A stretch of 64,000 nucleotides of DNA, from NCBI GenBank assembly GCA_020631735.1, contig CM036159.1:98572701-98636700 (forward strand). The letters run 5' to 3'. The notes under the pieces were generated by a model. It had not been told where the DNA came from, searched no databases, and saw nothing but the letters and a program-made list of their open reading frames with translations. Below, in pieces: positions 1-10,538 of the stretch (position 1 is its first letter; each line of letters begins with the position of its first letter). The translations under genes and the position numbers were made by a program. This stretch comes from Saccharum officinarum (lineage: Eukaryota > Streptophyta > Magnoliopsida > Poales > Poaceae).

Positions 1-869
1 GCACCGTACGAATTGCTTAAGGCCCAGCTTTATTCCCGTGCCTAGTGCCCGTTGCACAGTAGAGCACCATTTCAGGTTCAGGCGCGTCCATCCACTGTTG
101 AGTGTCGAGTGCTGATTGCTGCACGAGAGTCTGGTGAAGCAACGTCGCAACAGCAGAAGCCAAGCCCGGCCGACACACAGCCTGCCACCGGCACCGGTCG
201 GTCGACCCAATCGGCCAATCCATCTCCATCGCCATCTAGAGTTCTTAGGCTCCACGCCTCGTTTCAGTCTCCTAGCCGCGGCGAAACCGAAACCCACCAA
301 ATCAAGCCGTCGATGACACGGTGTCTTCCCCGCGAAACGACACGCTTCCCATGTGGTTTTCGCGGCCGCGCCTCAGATCGGTTGCCGCGTCCGGGGTCGC
401 TCGGCAGGTGCGGCGTCGGCGAGGTGGACATGGACTCGCTCGCATCGATCCCATCGGCATTCCGTTCCTGACAGCCTGGACGAGCAAGCAAGGATTTGAA
501 GGTCTCGAAGAGAACGGGCAGGCGGGGGGTGGATCGGTTGCCACCGGCTGCATGCTCTCGTCTCACGCGTCCTCTCCAGCCCGCGGGCCGCCGGCTGCCG
601 CGGATCAAACTAAAGCCCCTTTTGAACACAGAATTTTCACAATGAGTCGTACGTACAGAAATCTGTTGGTTTTTTCAGAAGCAAAACAGGAAAATTTCCC
701 ATGTCGCGGAAGGGGTCTAAAAGATGCTGAAAGCAACCGGCCGTACGTCCCCGTCGATGTGTCGGAGAGCCATCTGATCTGGTCAGGATTCTCAGGCTGG
801 ATCCCACTGATGGACGCGTCCTGTCTCCTCCCGGTTCAGGTTTTACCACGTCTTCCGGGCCCACGTTAA
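1..869. other. Gene-free GC-rich stretch, no recognised gene
   Basis: Moderately GC-rich sequence with several overlapping open frames on both strands. None has a recognisable domain, and the frames are mostly low-complexity Arg/Pro/Ser-rich translations typical of GC-rich non-coding DNA. It could be the promoter or 5' leader of a gene lying to the left, but I see no clear exon or splice pattern. Confidence 0.4.
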
Positions 870-1128
870 GGCCTTGTTTAGTTTATAAAAGAAAAATTTT
901 TAGGTGTCATATTGGATGATTTATTGGATGTCGGAAAATATTTTCAGATACTAATTAAAAACTAATTATATAACTCGTCATGAAACCACGAGACGAATCT
1001 TTAAGCCTAATTAGTTCATGATTAGGGCAATTAGTTTTTTTTTCGTTTATATTTAGTACTCCATGCATGTGTCCAAATATTCGATGTGATGGAGTAAAAA
1101 TTTTTTGGGTGAGAAGTAAACACAGCCT
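870..1128. mobile_element. MITE, GGCCTTGTTTAG family, copy 1
   Basis: It begins GGCCTTGTTTAGTTT and ends in a diverged complementary AAACACAGCC. The interior carries the family hallmarks: ACGAGACGAATCTTTAAGCC, a TAATTAGTTCATGATTAG-type stretch and TACTCCATGCATGTG. Four related copies occur at 1317, 9848, 28457 and 48507. No transposase coding is present, so it is a non-autonomous DNA transposon; the superfamily is not settled from this window. Confidence 0.75.
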
Positions 1129-1316
1129 AAGGACCTCTGCTACTGCACACTGGTACAGTAAAAGGATTTAGTAATAACTTGGATCACCATCACCTGCAGG
1201 TATACGCTACTGGCACGCTGCAACACAGCAGACTTGAATCACTTGACGCGCACATCATTGCCTTCAAGTGAGTCAGCTCACAACTCACGGTCACAGCCAG
1301 TGCGTAAAGGTATCAA

Positions 1317-1558
1317 GCCCTTGTTTAGATCGAAGATTTTTTCAACCTGATAAATAGTATCACTTTCGTCTTATTTGATAAATATTGTCTAATCGTAGAC
1401 CAACTAGGCTCAAAAGATTCATCTCGTGATTTTGAACTAAACTGTGTAATTAGATATTTTTTTATCTTCATTTAGTACTCCATGCAAGCGGCTAAAAATT
1501 GATGTGATGGAGAGAGAGTGAAAAAACTTGGAATTTTGAGGTGATCTAAACATGGGCC
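1317..1558. mobile_element. MITE, GGCCTTGTTTAG family, copy 2
   Basis: It starts GCCCTTGTTTAGATC and ends GATCTAAACATGGGCC, so the termini are inverted complements. The interior again has the 'gattcatctcgtgat' segment, 'actgtgtaattag' and 'tagtactccatgcaag', matching the copies at 870 and 9848. It is non-coding. Confidence 0.75.
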
Positions 1559-3365
1559 AAGTAGGGATGTTGCAGGAGTAGTAATAGTACATCCAAACTT
1601 TCCTAGCTCAAAGACAAAGAAATCCACCAAACATTCCGGTGAGAGGCCGATCGAACGATGCTCAAGCCGGCGGCGAGAGCCAATGCGACAGACGAGACGA
1701 TCGACGACGAATGCATGCATGCCCTTCATCAACAAACGGCGAAAAGGCTAGGGTGTTAGGGTAGGTTCGGTTGGCCATGGAGCTGCCTTCGAGGCTTTTC
1801 TCTCACATCAAATTAGCATCAGCCACCAGCTATCTACCAGCCACCAGTATTTTTCTCTCATAACAAATCAGCACCAACCATCAGCCACCAGCCAGCCGAA
1901 CAAGCTTTTTTTTTGTTTCTAACCCTACGGTAACTCAGCCACGCACGCACTCAGTCACTCTCCTGTAGTCCTGTGGACTGTAGTACATGTCACTCTCGCC
2001 TTTTCTTTTACCTCGCTCGCTCGCTTTCGTCGTTCAAATCGTGTGAGTTCTAGACGAGCTGTGGGATGAGATCAATCATGAGCCGATCGGATCGGACCGG
2101 CCAACGACCGACGCCGGAGTTGGATGTGGGATGAGATCAATCACGAGCCTTTTGTTTTCTCGTACACTGGCGCCAAAAAGAGATCTTTAGCTGTAGCCTA
2201 ATAACTCCAAATGTCTCATCCATGTTTCTTCAGAGACACATGATTATTAATTAGATTAAAGACGCATGCCTTTGTTCAGCACACTTGAGCTAGCTACTAC
2301 TAATTAATGAGCAAATAAAGCTTACGTTCAAAAAAAAGAGCAAATAAAACTGTTATCACAACTAGACCTGCTAGATTTGCTCAAGCGCTATACTCTGAAA
2401 TTCACCTGGGGTTTAGCGAATTACGTATATATAGGTTCCTTTCTTTGCAAACTTTCGAAAAGATATTGTCGGCCATTTACCCCAAGAGATCCATTGCACA
2501 CTACATCTAAGCTTAAGCCAAAAGAGAAGTATAGAACCAGAAGCGTTTGGAGTAGGATAACATCAGATATAAAGTGCAAGCAAAGCAGAAGCAGAAGCAG
2601 AACATTTTCCTTTCCTTTCCAAACAGCAATAAAGAAGAACGAAGACCATGCAGGTTTTCACCAAACAGTTATATAGTAGTATGCTTTGGTAAAAAGGCAG
2701 TAGCTAGGAATCAGAAGTGGTGTGTAAGCAATTTTTACGAGACCTTTTTATTTTTTGGGGAGAACCCCACCTGAATGATTTTCCATTGATTCCGGCATAG
2801 CCGGTGGATGGAGGGTGCCATGCACCTAGTGTTTACAATGCCATATGGCTGCAAAAGGGTGAAATTAATTCATTACAAAAAAGATTACACCAGAAATCGG
2901 TATAGACGCGATCTTGAGGGCGGAGGCGACAACTCCAGAGGCGACATGCCTCTTTACATGCGTGAAGCATTTTTTTACGAGACCTTAGCTACACTTCAGA
3001 GTTCAGTGTGTTCTTTTTCTTCTCATACATATGTTCCAGATCACACATACACATGTCGAGGTGAAACGTAACGTCACAAACACCGATCCCCAAATAAACG
3101 GCTCTTGAACGTTCTTCAGTAGATGGGTCGTCTCCCAGCAAGTCCCAAATGCTGACATTACAGTGGAGTAAAGTTACTGGAAGTGCCACCGGGTACTGAA
3201 AGGAACGGACAAAAGAATCAAGAAAACGAAGGAGAAAAACAAAGCGGAAAAAAAGGAGGAGCGAGGAACCAAAGTGGAAAAGGCATGGATTCTCTGAAGC
3301 ATATGGTCCAACCAAATGGTTGCTTTGCCCATTGCTAAATGCACGCGTATTCTTCTTCTTCCTCC
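1559..3365. other. Gene-free stretch
   Basis: No gene recognised. About 1770-1900 contains MITE-like remnants (repeated 'ttttctctca' and 'atcagccaccagc' phrases ending in 'agccgaacaagc'), related to the short element at 47908. The rest is AT-rich sequence without a supported exon. It ends at an assembly gap. Confidence 0.4.
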
Positions 3366-3775
3366 NNNNNNNNNNNNNNNNNNNNNNNNNNNNNNNNNNN
3401 NNNNNNNNNNNNNNNNNNNNNNNNNNNNNNNNNNNNNNNNNNNNNNNNNNNNNNNNNNNNNNNNNNNNNNNNNNNNNNNNNNNNNNNNNNNNNNNNNNNN
3501 NNNNNNNNNNNNNNNNNNNNNNNNNNNNNNNNNNNNNNNNNNNNNNNNNNNNNNNNNNNNNNNNNNNNNNNNNNNNNNNNNNNNNNNNNNNNNNNNNNNN
3601 NNNNNNNNNNNNNNNNNNNNNNNNNNNNNNNNNNNNNNNNNNNNNNNNNNNNNNNNNNNNNNNNNNNNNNNNNNNNNNNNNNNNNNNNNNNNNNNNNNNN
3701 NNNNNNNNNNNNNNNNNNNNNNNNNNNNNNNNNNNNNNNNNNNNNNNNNNNNNNNNNNNNNNNNNNNNNNNNNNN
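3366..3775. other. Assembly gap (410 N)
   Basis: A run of N of 410 bases. All open frames that cross it are artefacts of translating N. Confidence 0.99.
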
Positions 3776-4269
3776 AGCACCACGAGAACTCGACATATGG
3801 GCGTCGTCGTCTTCTTCTTTCCACGTATGAAATCACAAAGGAGGAGGACGGGCATGTACGACCCGAATCACCACTGGTCCTTCTGTGCCATGGATGGATG
3901 GGAGCACCTGAACTGACGCGATTTGGGCACGCATTTTCTGTGAACCCGACGTCGTTTTTAATCCAGTTCTGTGTTTGACACACTTCAGTTCTCTGGTCCA
4001 CCGGTCCTTGCTCGTTCGTTCATTGCACCGCCAAAAGAAAGCATCACTTCTCAGGATATATATAATATATCTAGCTTTTGACGCGAAGATAAGATCATCC
4101 AAGATCAGCAACAGTGGTCAGTGGCCTACCTATGCTTGTAGATTATCTGCTTGCTAATTATGGGGTCCTTGAAAGGCAAGGGATGAAGTCAGGCTGGTAT
4201 ATGCAGGGATGGAGTGTTCCATGTTCATCAAAGCTGCAATGATATGGATGAATGGATCATTAGGTGGTA

Positions 4270-4271
<2 letters not shown>

Positions 4272-4364
<93 letters not shown>
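4272..4364. repeat. (AT)n microsatellite, 93 bp
   Basis: An uninterrupted AT dinucleotide tract. The open frame through it that reads IYIYIY is a by-product of the repeat. Confidence 0.97.
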
Positions 4365-4366
<2 letters not shown>

Positions 4367-4668
4367 ATTTATATGGTCATTAATTCAGATGGGGCTGGAA
4401 GTGGAATGCATGCTTCAACAGGGACAAGTGAGTTATTTACGCCTTAATTGTGATGGTTACAGATGCCTCGGAGGCTCGGACACAAATTCGGTATATCTTG
4501 GATATCAGTTGTATAGGCATGCAATGCAACATCAAGGGAAATTGAGACGTTATTGTCAAGGGCGATGGGCAGCAGCTAGCCTACAGGTAACTGGCCGGGT
4601 GTGGGTGTGGCTAATGATTAAGTCCAGTTCCTTTTTGTTCAATTCCCGGCCGCATGAATAGAATATAC

Positions 4669-4850
4669 TACCTCCGTCCACGGATTCTCGTTTTTCGAGA
4701 AGTCAAATCGTGTGAACTTTAACTAAATTTATATAAAAAAACTGCTGACATTCACGATACAAAACAAGTATCATTAGATTAGTTATAAAATATATTTTTA
4801 TAATAAATTTATTTGAAGACATAAGTGCTAATACTATTTACTAGGGTCAC
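4669..4850. mobile_element. Truncated Stowaway-type MITE
   Basis: The left end reads TACTACCTCCGTCCACGG, followed by the AT-rich Stowaway body with the 'gtatcattagattagt' and 'aataaatttattt' phrases. The matching right terminus is missing, so the copy is truncated near 4850. Confidence 0.6.
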
Positions 4851-5896
4851 CATCGATCCGCTCACTTCCATCTGATAGCAGCTCGCCCCGCCTTTAAGTT
4901 TCCCGGCTTTATTTTGGAGATCATGCCAATTAATGGAGTGGACGTACCTCTCTTGATCGATCAAATGCATTTAACAACATTTTTGCTTTCAATCAAATCC
5001 TGCTGATAAGAACAAACTTTTTTTCCCAAACAAAAATCCTAAATTACAGTTGATTTTTTTGTTTCAGCGTTCCAAACGAGCGAGCCTTTGTCTTCCATTC
5101 CATGCAAGCCTTTGTCTGCAGTGCAGAAACCACACTTGAGAACTGGAGCGTTGGGACAGGAAGGAACGGCCAAGATTGCACCGACTAGAGCTCGGAACTC
5201 GGAAGAGGGGCTGCAGGTGTCCTTGCTGGCCCTGATCGAGCCTGGGCAACCGAACCGTACGTACCTTGGTGTGCAAGCGCCAACAGGGACGCCGCATCAG
5301 CGATCGTGTTCAGAAACCTCACCAGTTGCTGTCCACAGCAGCAGCAACGAAATTAAACCCTGACCAAATCACACAAATACACACTAAACTAAGCGGCATC
5401 TATTATCTTATCTATAAATCTGCCAAATCACAGAAATATATGTATATATATGATGGCTTCTGGAGGATGCACCAACCCCGGCAGATGTCGCGTGCGATTT
5501 GTTTGTGTGGTCGTGATGAGCCTGACGGAATTGTATATATGCACCACCAAGAAGGAAATGGAGGTTCAATTGTCCTGGATCGCTGTATTTTAATTCAGTA
5601 CTTACGCGTGAAGCCGTTCTTTGTCTCGATGAATGAAATTGGAATAATAATGTCTCCACCATAAATCCATAAGGTAGGAAGGGTGTGTCGCAGCTACTGC
5701 TACTTGAAGTGGAGCTTGTAGCTACGTTTGGACTGATTATTGATTGAATACTTCGTCAGTTGCTCAAGATAGTTAACAATCACAGCAAAAGGAATGAGTC
5801 GTTCTAGCAGTATTATTATTATTATATATATTTCCCTCAAGAATGACTGGCATAAAGCATGCGTGTAAAGCCACCGATGTTTGAAATTGTAACCTA
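4851..5896. other. Gene-free stretch
   Basis: No gene, RNA gene or bounded repeat recognised. Short open frames around 5088-5360 lack a recognisable domain. Confidence 0.4.
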
Positions 5897-6135
5897 CTCC
5901 CTCCGTCCCGTCCCTAAATATCTGTCGCTGCTGGTATGCATGTCACACGTTTAACTCGATTTGAAGAAAGTACATGCAACATTTGTATTTTTAAATAAAT
6001 TTATTAAAAAACTAGATTCAAATATCTTTCCAATAATACTAATTATATACCATAAATATTAATATTTTTAATATATATTTAATCAAAGTTATTTCTCGGA
6101 AAGTAAAAACGATAAATATTTAGAGATGGAGAGAG
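5897..6135. mobile_element. Stowaway-type MITE, complete
   Basis: It starts CTCCCTCCGTCCCGTCC, ends in the near-complement GATGGAGAGAG, and is flanked by TA on both sides (5895-5896 and 6136-6137). That is the Tc1/mariner (Stowaway) terminal and target-site signature. It is 239 bp and non-coding. Confidence 0.85.
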
Positions 6136-7350
6136 TACTTATAGCACTGATGATGTAGCGCTGCTATAGCATTTTAGACACTCTCGCTAGGTTAAGCCCA
6201 TTGATTCCACCGATTTTTTTTAATTTAGCCTTTTTCTTTCTTATATTAAAATTTTACATTTACATCCTTGAACGTCGTAAACTTAACTTTGGTTCTTTTT
6301 CTCGGCGCCGTGACCTACTGTGCTGATGTAACACGTCTAGATACCATAGTGGAGACTGATGATAACATGGCGTGGCACCAACGTGCCACAGCTCGACGCC
6401 ATAAAACAGGGTGTCGACGTCGGCGCGGTAGATCTGGGCGCCGACGTCTCTCCTAGAAACACCAGCCATGCATGCATGCAGTGTCTGCCACACGTTTTCT
6501 GGTCAAAAGCTGCTAGGGCCATGCGCCCATGCCTCTGATGTCTCACTTCGTGCAGTGCGTCAAGCCATGCGCCCAGGCCTATGCTCTCTCTATTCGTTCC
6601 TGTGTATGCAGCAGCACAGCCTAACCATGCATACCTGATCTCTCTTGTCTCTTCATTACTATTAATGGCGTCTCAAATCCAGAACGGAGGGAGTAGACTG
6701 TGTGCATGTACGCTTAATATACGGAGTACGTTTTTTACGGCCAAGATTGAAACACATATACCACGTAATTTTAGTAAACACATATACAAACGTTTAATAT
6801 ATGTCCTATAAACCTATTAATTTTATAAATTTAGTTATCAATTTTAGTTAATTTTATAAACCTATTATCAGAGTATTCTAGATGCAGAGGCACTATAGCA
6901 ATTTTTATCAAGACTAAAAAAAACAAGGCATGCTGGACGTCAACTCCAGCAATCAGGGCACTTCCAATGCAGAAACCAGTACTAGTTTTTATACCCTAGC
7001 AGGGTGACCGCACGCTAGCGCAGCCTCACAGGATCGGCACCGCGAGATGGGCAGCCTCATTTACACGTCGACGTCGAGTCTAAATAAGAAAATTTGCTAC
7101 TACTGTATAAACCTAATGATTTGGCTTTTGTCAAAAAAAACTGTGATATGGCTAATATTTTTTTAACTATTGTGGTATAAACTTGATACTTATATAGTTA
7201 AAATTTAGTCACTTTAACTAAGAATTGCATTTTTTTTGGCGAAAGGTGACTAAATTGAACTTTGATACTGTATTCCTAAATTTAAGGGCAAAACCAAGCA
7301 GCCCAACATACGTATTAGACTTCTAATTTTCGGATATAAATACGTGTGGA

Positions 7351-7513
7351 CAGTGGCGGATCTAAGGGGGGGCTGGGGGGCTCCAGCCCCCCTAATGACT
7401 TGATTTACCACTAAAAAATACTGTAGCAAAACCTCAAATCACCATTAAATCTCGTACAAATCAACATCTCCATTGTTTTAGCCCCCTTGATTCTCGTCCT
7501 GCATCCGCCACTG
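7351..7513. mobile_element. hAT-type MITE, 163 bp, with 8-bp target duplication
   Basis: The termini are CAGTGGCGGATC and GCATCCGCCACTG (perfect for the outer CAGTGGCGGAT). The element is flanked by the 8-bp direct repeat CGTGTGGA at 7343-7350 and 7514-7521. An 8-bp duplication with CA-starting inverted ends is the hAT signature. The interior is non-coding, with a G/C-rich 'gggggctggggggctccagcccccc' type hairpin next to the left end. Confidence 0.88.
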
Positions 7514-7645
7514 CGTGTGGATATGAGATGCTTGTCTTGGAGAGTAGAAAGATTTATCATGAAATATGTGTGGATATGAGATGCTTGTCTTGGAGAGTAT
7601 AAATAAATATGTGTGGATATTAGATGCTTGTCTTAGAAAAATTAA
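7514..7645 (+). repeat. Short tandem repeat, about 55-60 bp unit, 2-3 copies
   Basis: The phrase 'tgtggatatgagatgcttg' followed by 'tcttggagagta' occurs at about 7516 and 7568. A third, shorter and diverged copy ('tgtggatattagatgcttg', 'tcttagaaaaa') starts near 7612. The first unit directly abuts the hAT MITE. Confidence 0.75.
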
Positions 7646-8273
7646 GTAAGACAAATGGTTGATGTGAGAGTGTTTAACAAAAGCAAATTGATTTGATGGA
7701 GCCGTGCAGTCATGCAGAAGCAGGTCCATGGGGTTGCGTGTCTAGTAGCTAATGGACGCGAGTATGGATGCAGCTAGGGTTGCGTGTTGCTCGGTTGCTC
7801 CCCAAAGTCTGCATTGTCTCTCTCTCCAACTCTCTCTGTCCAGCACGCGCGCTCCCTCTCTCTGTCCAAAAGACATGGTTGAATGCATGCGAATGCGAAG
7901 CAAAGCAATAGGTCAGCCACGTGCGACAGGCCGCTACAGTACAGCCGAGGTCGGCGCCCTGCTTCGTGGCGCCGAGCTATGCCACGTTGGTGCCACATCA
8001 GCGCCATGTCATCATCCGGTCTCTGGCCTCAGCGCCATGACCACCTCGGCGCCGTAGGTTATGACGCTGAGAAAAAAAGTCCAAAATTGAGTTTATGATT
8101 CTCAGGGGTGTAAACATGAAATTTTAACAAGAAAAGGGCTAAATTACAAAAAAAAAAACTGCCGATTCCAGTAAGATTGCTATAGCTCGTTAGCAATCTT
8201 TGATTAGCTCACTCACTGATGTCATCGACTCATCAACATCTACATATAGCCTATGGGGCAGTGTTGCTAGTGA

Positions 8274-8473
8274 ACTCCTCCCTCTGTTATAGATTATAAT
8301 ACGTTTTATCTTCTCTCAATATATTATTTTTTAGAAACTTCAAAAGGAAGGGGGAGGATTCTCCACCTGATAAATAAATATGTTGTTTTTACCGTGTATC
8401 TAGACTTAATGATATTATATAGTAAAAGTTATGTATTTAGAAAGTCAAAATGTTTTAATTTGGAATGGAGGGA
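8274..8473. mobile_element. Diverged Stowaway-type MITE
   Basis: It starts ACTCCTCCCTCTGTTATAG and ends 'aatggagggacca', with an AT-rich body of Stowaway type. The ends are degenerate, so the boundaries are approximate. Confidence 0.5.
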
Positions 8474-9847
8474 CCAACTAGCTGCTGCAATTTAAATGCA
8501 TTGACGACCTAATATGTTATATGTGCGTCGATGTGTATGGTAGAGTCAAATGTAGCACAGACTAGCGTTTGTTATTTCAGCTCCTTATGCAAAAGGCCTA
8601 TTGCTGCTAGTGAATTAACTGCTGCAACTAAAATACATCGACCTAACCATGGAACCAAACTTGGGAGTATGGAGAAATGTGAATGAAAACCAAATAAAAA
8701 GGGATTTCTGTATTGAATGGTCCCATGAAGAAGAATATTGTTTCCAGATTTTGTGCACATCTTAGAATACTTGTTGATAATAAATATGTTTAACTTAATT
8801 ATTTATGCAGTACATTTGATATTTTTCTATGTGATCACGATGTTGTGTAGCTTCATTGTAGCACTTTGTCTGCTATAGTTCGCGCCTCCTCTACGCGCCT
8901 GCATAGGCTACATAATTTTTATCTAAAGTAGTGACCTACATAATTTATTTCAAAAGACTATTCGTAATTTAAATTATGGTGTTTGTGTTGTTGGTATGTG
9001 ATTCGTTAACAAAATATTTTTCATGCTTACTAAACTATGGAAATATAATTATCTCTTATGCATACTTTTATAATTGGTGTGCATGGTGGGGTATAGCTTG
9101 TAGTTTCATTATTTTTCGTGTCAAATTCTTATATATAAAAAGCGGTAGGAGTGGGTAGTTTACAAGTATTGGCAAGATTATTATATGGTATCTTTTTCAT
9201 AATATATAGCATATGTTTAGGTGTAAATTGAAGTTTTGTTTTGTTTTGTTTTAATGATACTATAGATGTAAGCTGCAAATTTAGTACCGCTAGCTAGTTT
9301 TTCTTATCTTTCATGGTGGTAGAAGTGGATGATTTAGATGTAAATATAGGGGACAACTGGACATGTATGTTAGATTACCTATTGTAACGAAGGCGGTGTG
9401 TAATTTTGATGCATGTTTGAGTTGTTTTTATAATTGTAGAGGTGGCTACTATATATGTAACAACGATTAGAGTCTGTCAAGCTAGTAGCCAGATGTTTAT
9501 GTTTATTTTTTTAAAAAAAAATCTAAGTTAGCTCTTTTTCTAGCACGTTCGATGGGGATTAACGTGGAATAATTAATCAAGATTGAAAGCCACGCTAATA
9601 TTTCAGAAGAATATAGTCATAAAAACACTTAATTAATCATGCATGGACAGACTATCTATCTAGCTAACAGCTAAGTGAAATGAAGCTTAACTGTTCGTTC
9701 GAAATGAAGCTTAACTGCTGTCATCGTCGTTCGTAGGAGTGTGGGCACGAACCGTACATGATATCGGGTGGTGAAAAATCGTGACTGCAACTGCACATCA
9801 CCAAGTACGTCATAAATGAAGAAAGAACAGGTGGTACACTACTCCTA
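8474..9847. other. Gene-free AT-rich stretch
   Basis: No gene recognised; the longest open frames are below 65 codons with no domain. There is no bounded repeat that I can support. Confidence 0.4.
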
Positions 9848-10096
9848 GGGGCCGGTTTAGTTTGCAAAAAATTTTTTACAAAAAACCACTGTAGCAGACG
9901 GTAGCATTTTCGTTGTTATTTGGTAATTAGTGTCCAGTCATGACTAACTAGGCTTAAAAGATTCGTCTCGTGATTTACAGCTAAACTGTGTAATTAGTTT
10001 TATTTTTTATTTACATTTAATGTTTCATGCATATGTCCAAAAAAATGATGTGACGGGGAATCTGAAAATTTTTAGAAAAATTTTTAGGCAGGCCCT
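9848..10096. mobile_element. MITE, GGCCTTGTTTAG family, copy 3
   Basis: It starts GGGGCCGGTTTAGTTTGC and ends 'aaaatttttaggcaggccc', so the ends are inverted complements. The interior has 'aggcttaaaagattcgtctc', 'aactgtgtaattag' and 'tttcatgcatatgtcc', as in the other copies. It lies about 440 bp upstream of the GUX start codon and so sits in its distal promoter. Confidence 0.75.
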
Positions 10097-10368
10097 AAGT
10101 CATCCTCGAAATTAAGGGAATATAATCACTGAGGTGACAAGCAGTAGTCCTTCATCTAGGCCGGATGACCCTCGTTCGTTACAGCCGTCCTTTCAGGCTC
10201 ACCCCACGGCCAACCACCGTTGATTGGCCGCCGTCGCACGGCCCTTTGCCGCGCACTCACACAGACACGGGCCCTCGGCTCTTCCATTCCACCCGGTCCA
10301 TCCGTCGCCCGCCAGGAGCCCAGGACCAGCTAGCAGCAGCGCCGGGCGGCCGTGCCCGTGCTGTACCA

Positions 10369-10377
10369 CTATATAAT
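10369..10377 (+). promoter_or_regulatory. Probable TATA box of the GUX-type gene
   Basis: CTATATAAT stands 162 bp upstream of the ATG at 10539, in an otherwise GC-rich stretch. That places transcription start near 10400 with a 5' leader of roughly 140 bases. It is the only TATA-like site close to the start codon. Confidence 0.6.
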
Positions 10378-10538
10378 TCCTCGCATGCAACGCGCCTCGG
10401 CCTAGCCAGCTCCACCGCCGCCGCCGCGCGCACGTACGCCGCCCGAGGACAACGACGACACGCCACGCCCGCGCGCCCGGTGAGCTAGCTAGCGAACTCC
10501 CGCCACACATACACATACGGATACAGTGCGCGCGCGGC

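Larger units (their letters stand above)
6150..8200. mobile_element. Candidate long-TIR DNA transposon (about 2 kb)
   Basis: About 300 bp at 6163-6450 is the diverged reverse complement of about 7890-8186. Both arms begin at GCTATAGC, run through a T-rich stretch and 'aatttagcc', and carry 'catggcg..tggcaccaacgtg' and 'ggcgccgac' phrases. Long inverted arms of this size suggest a Mutator-type element. No transposase is visible, and I could not find a clean 9-bp target duplication. The 163-bp hAT MITE at 7351 lies inside it. Confidence 0.45.

Noticed and set aside
2989..4001. Long open frames crossing the first gap
   Set aside because: They consist mostly of translated N.
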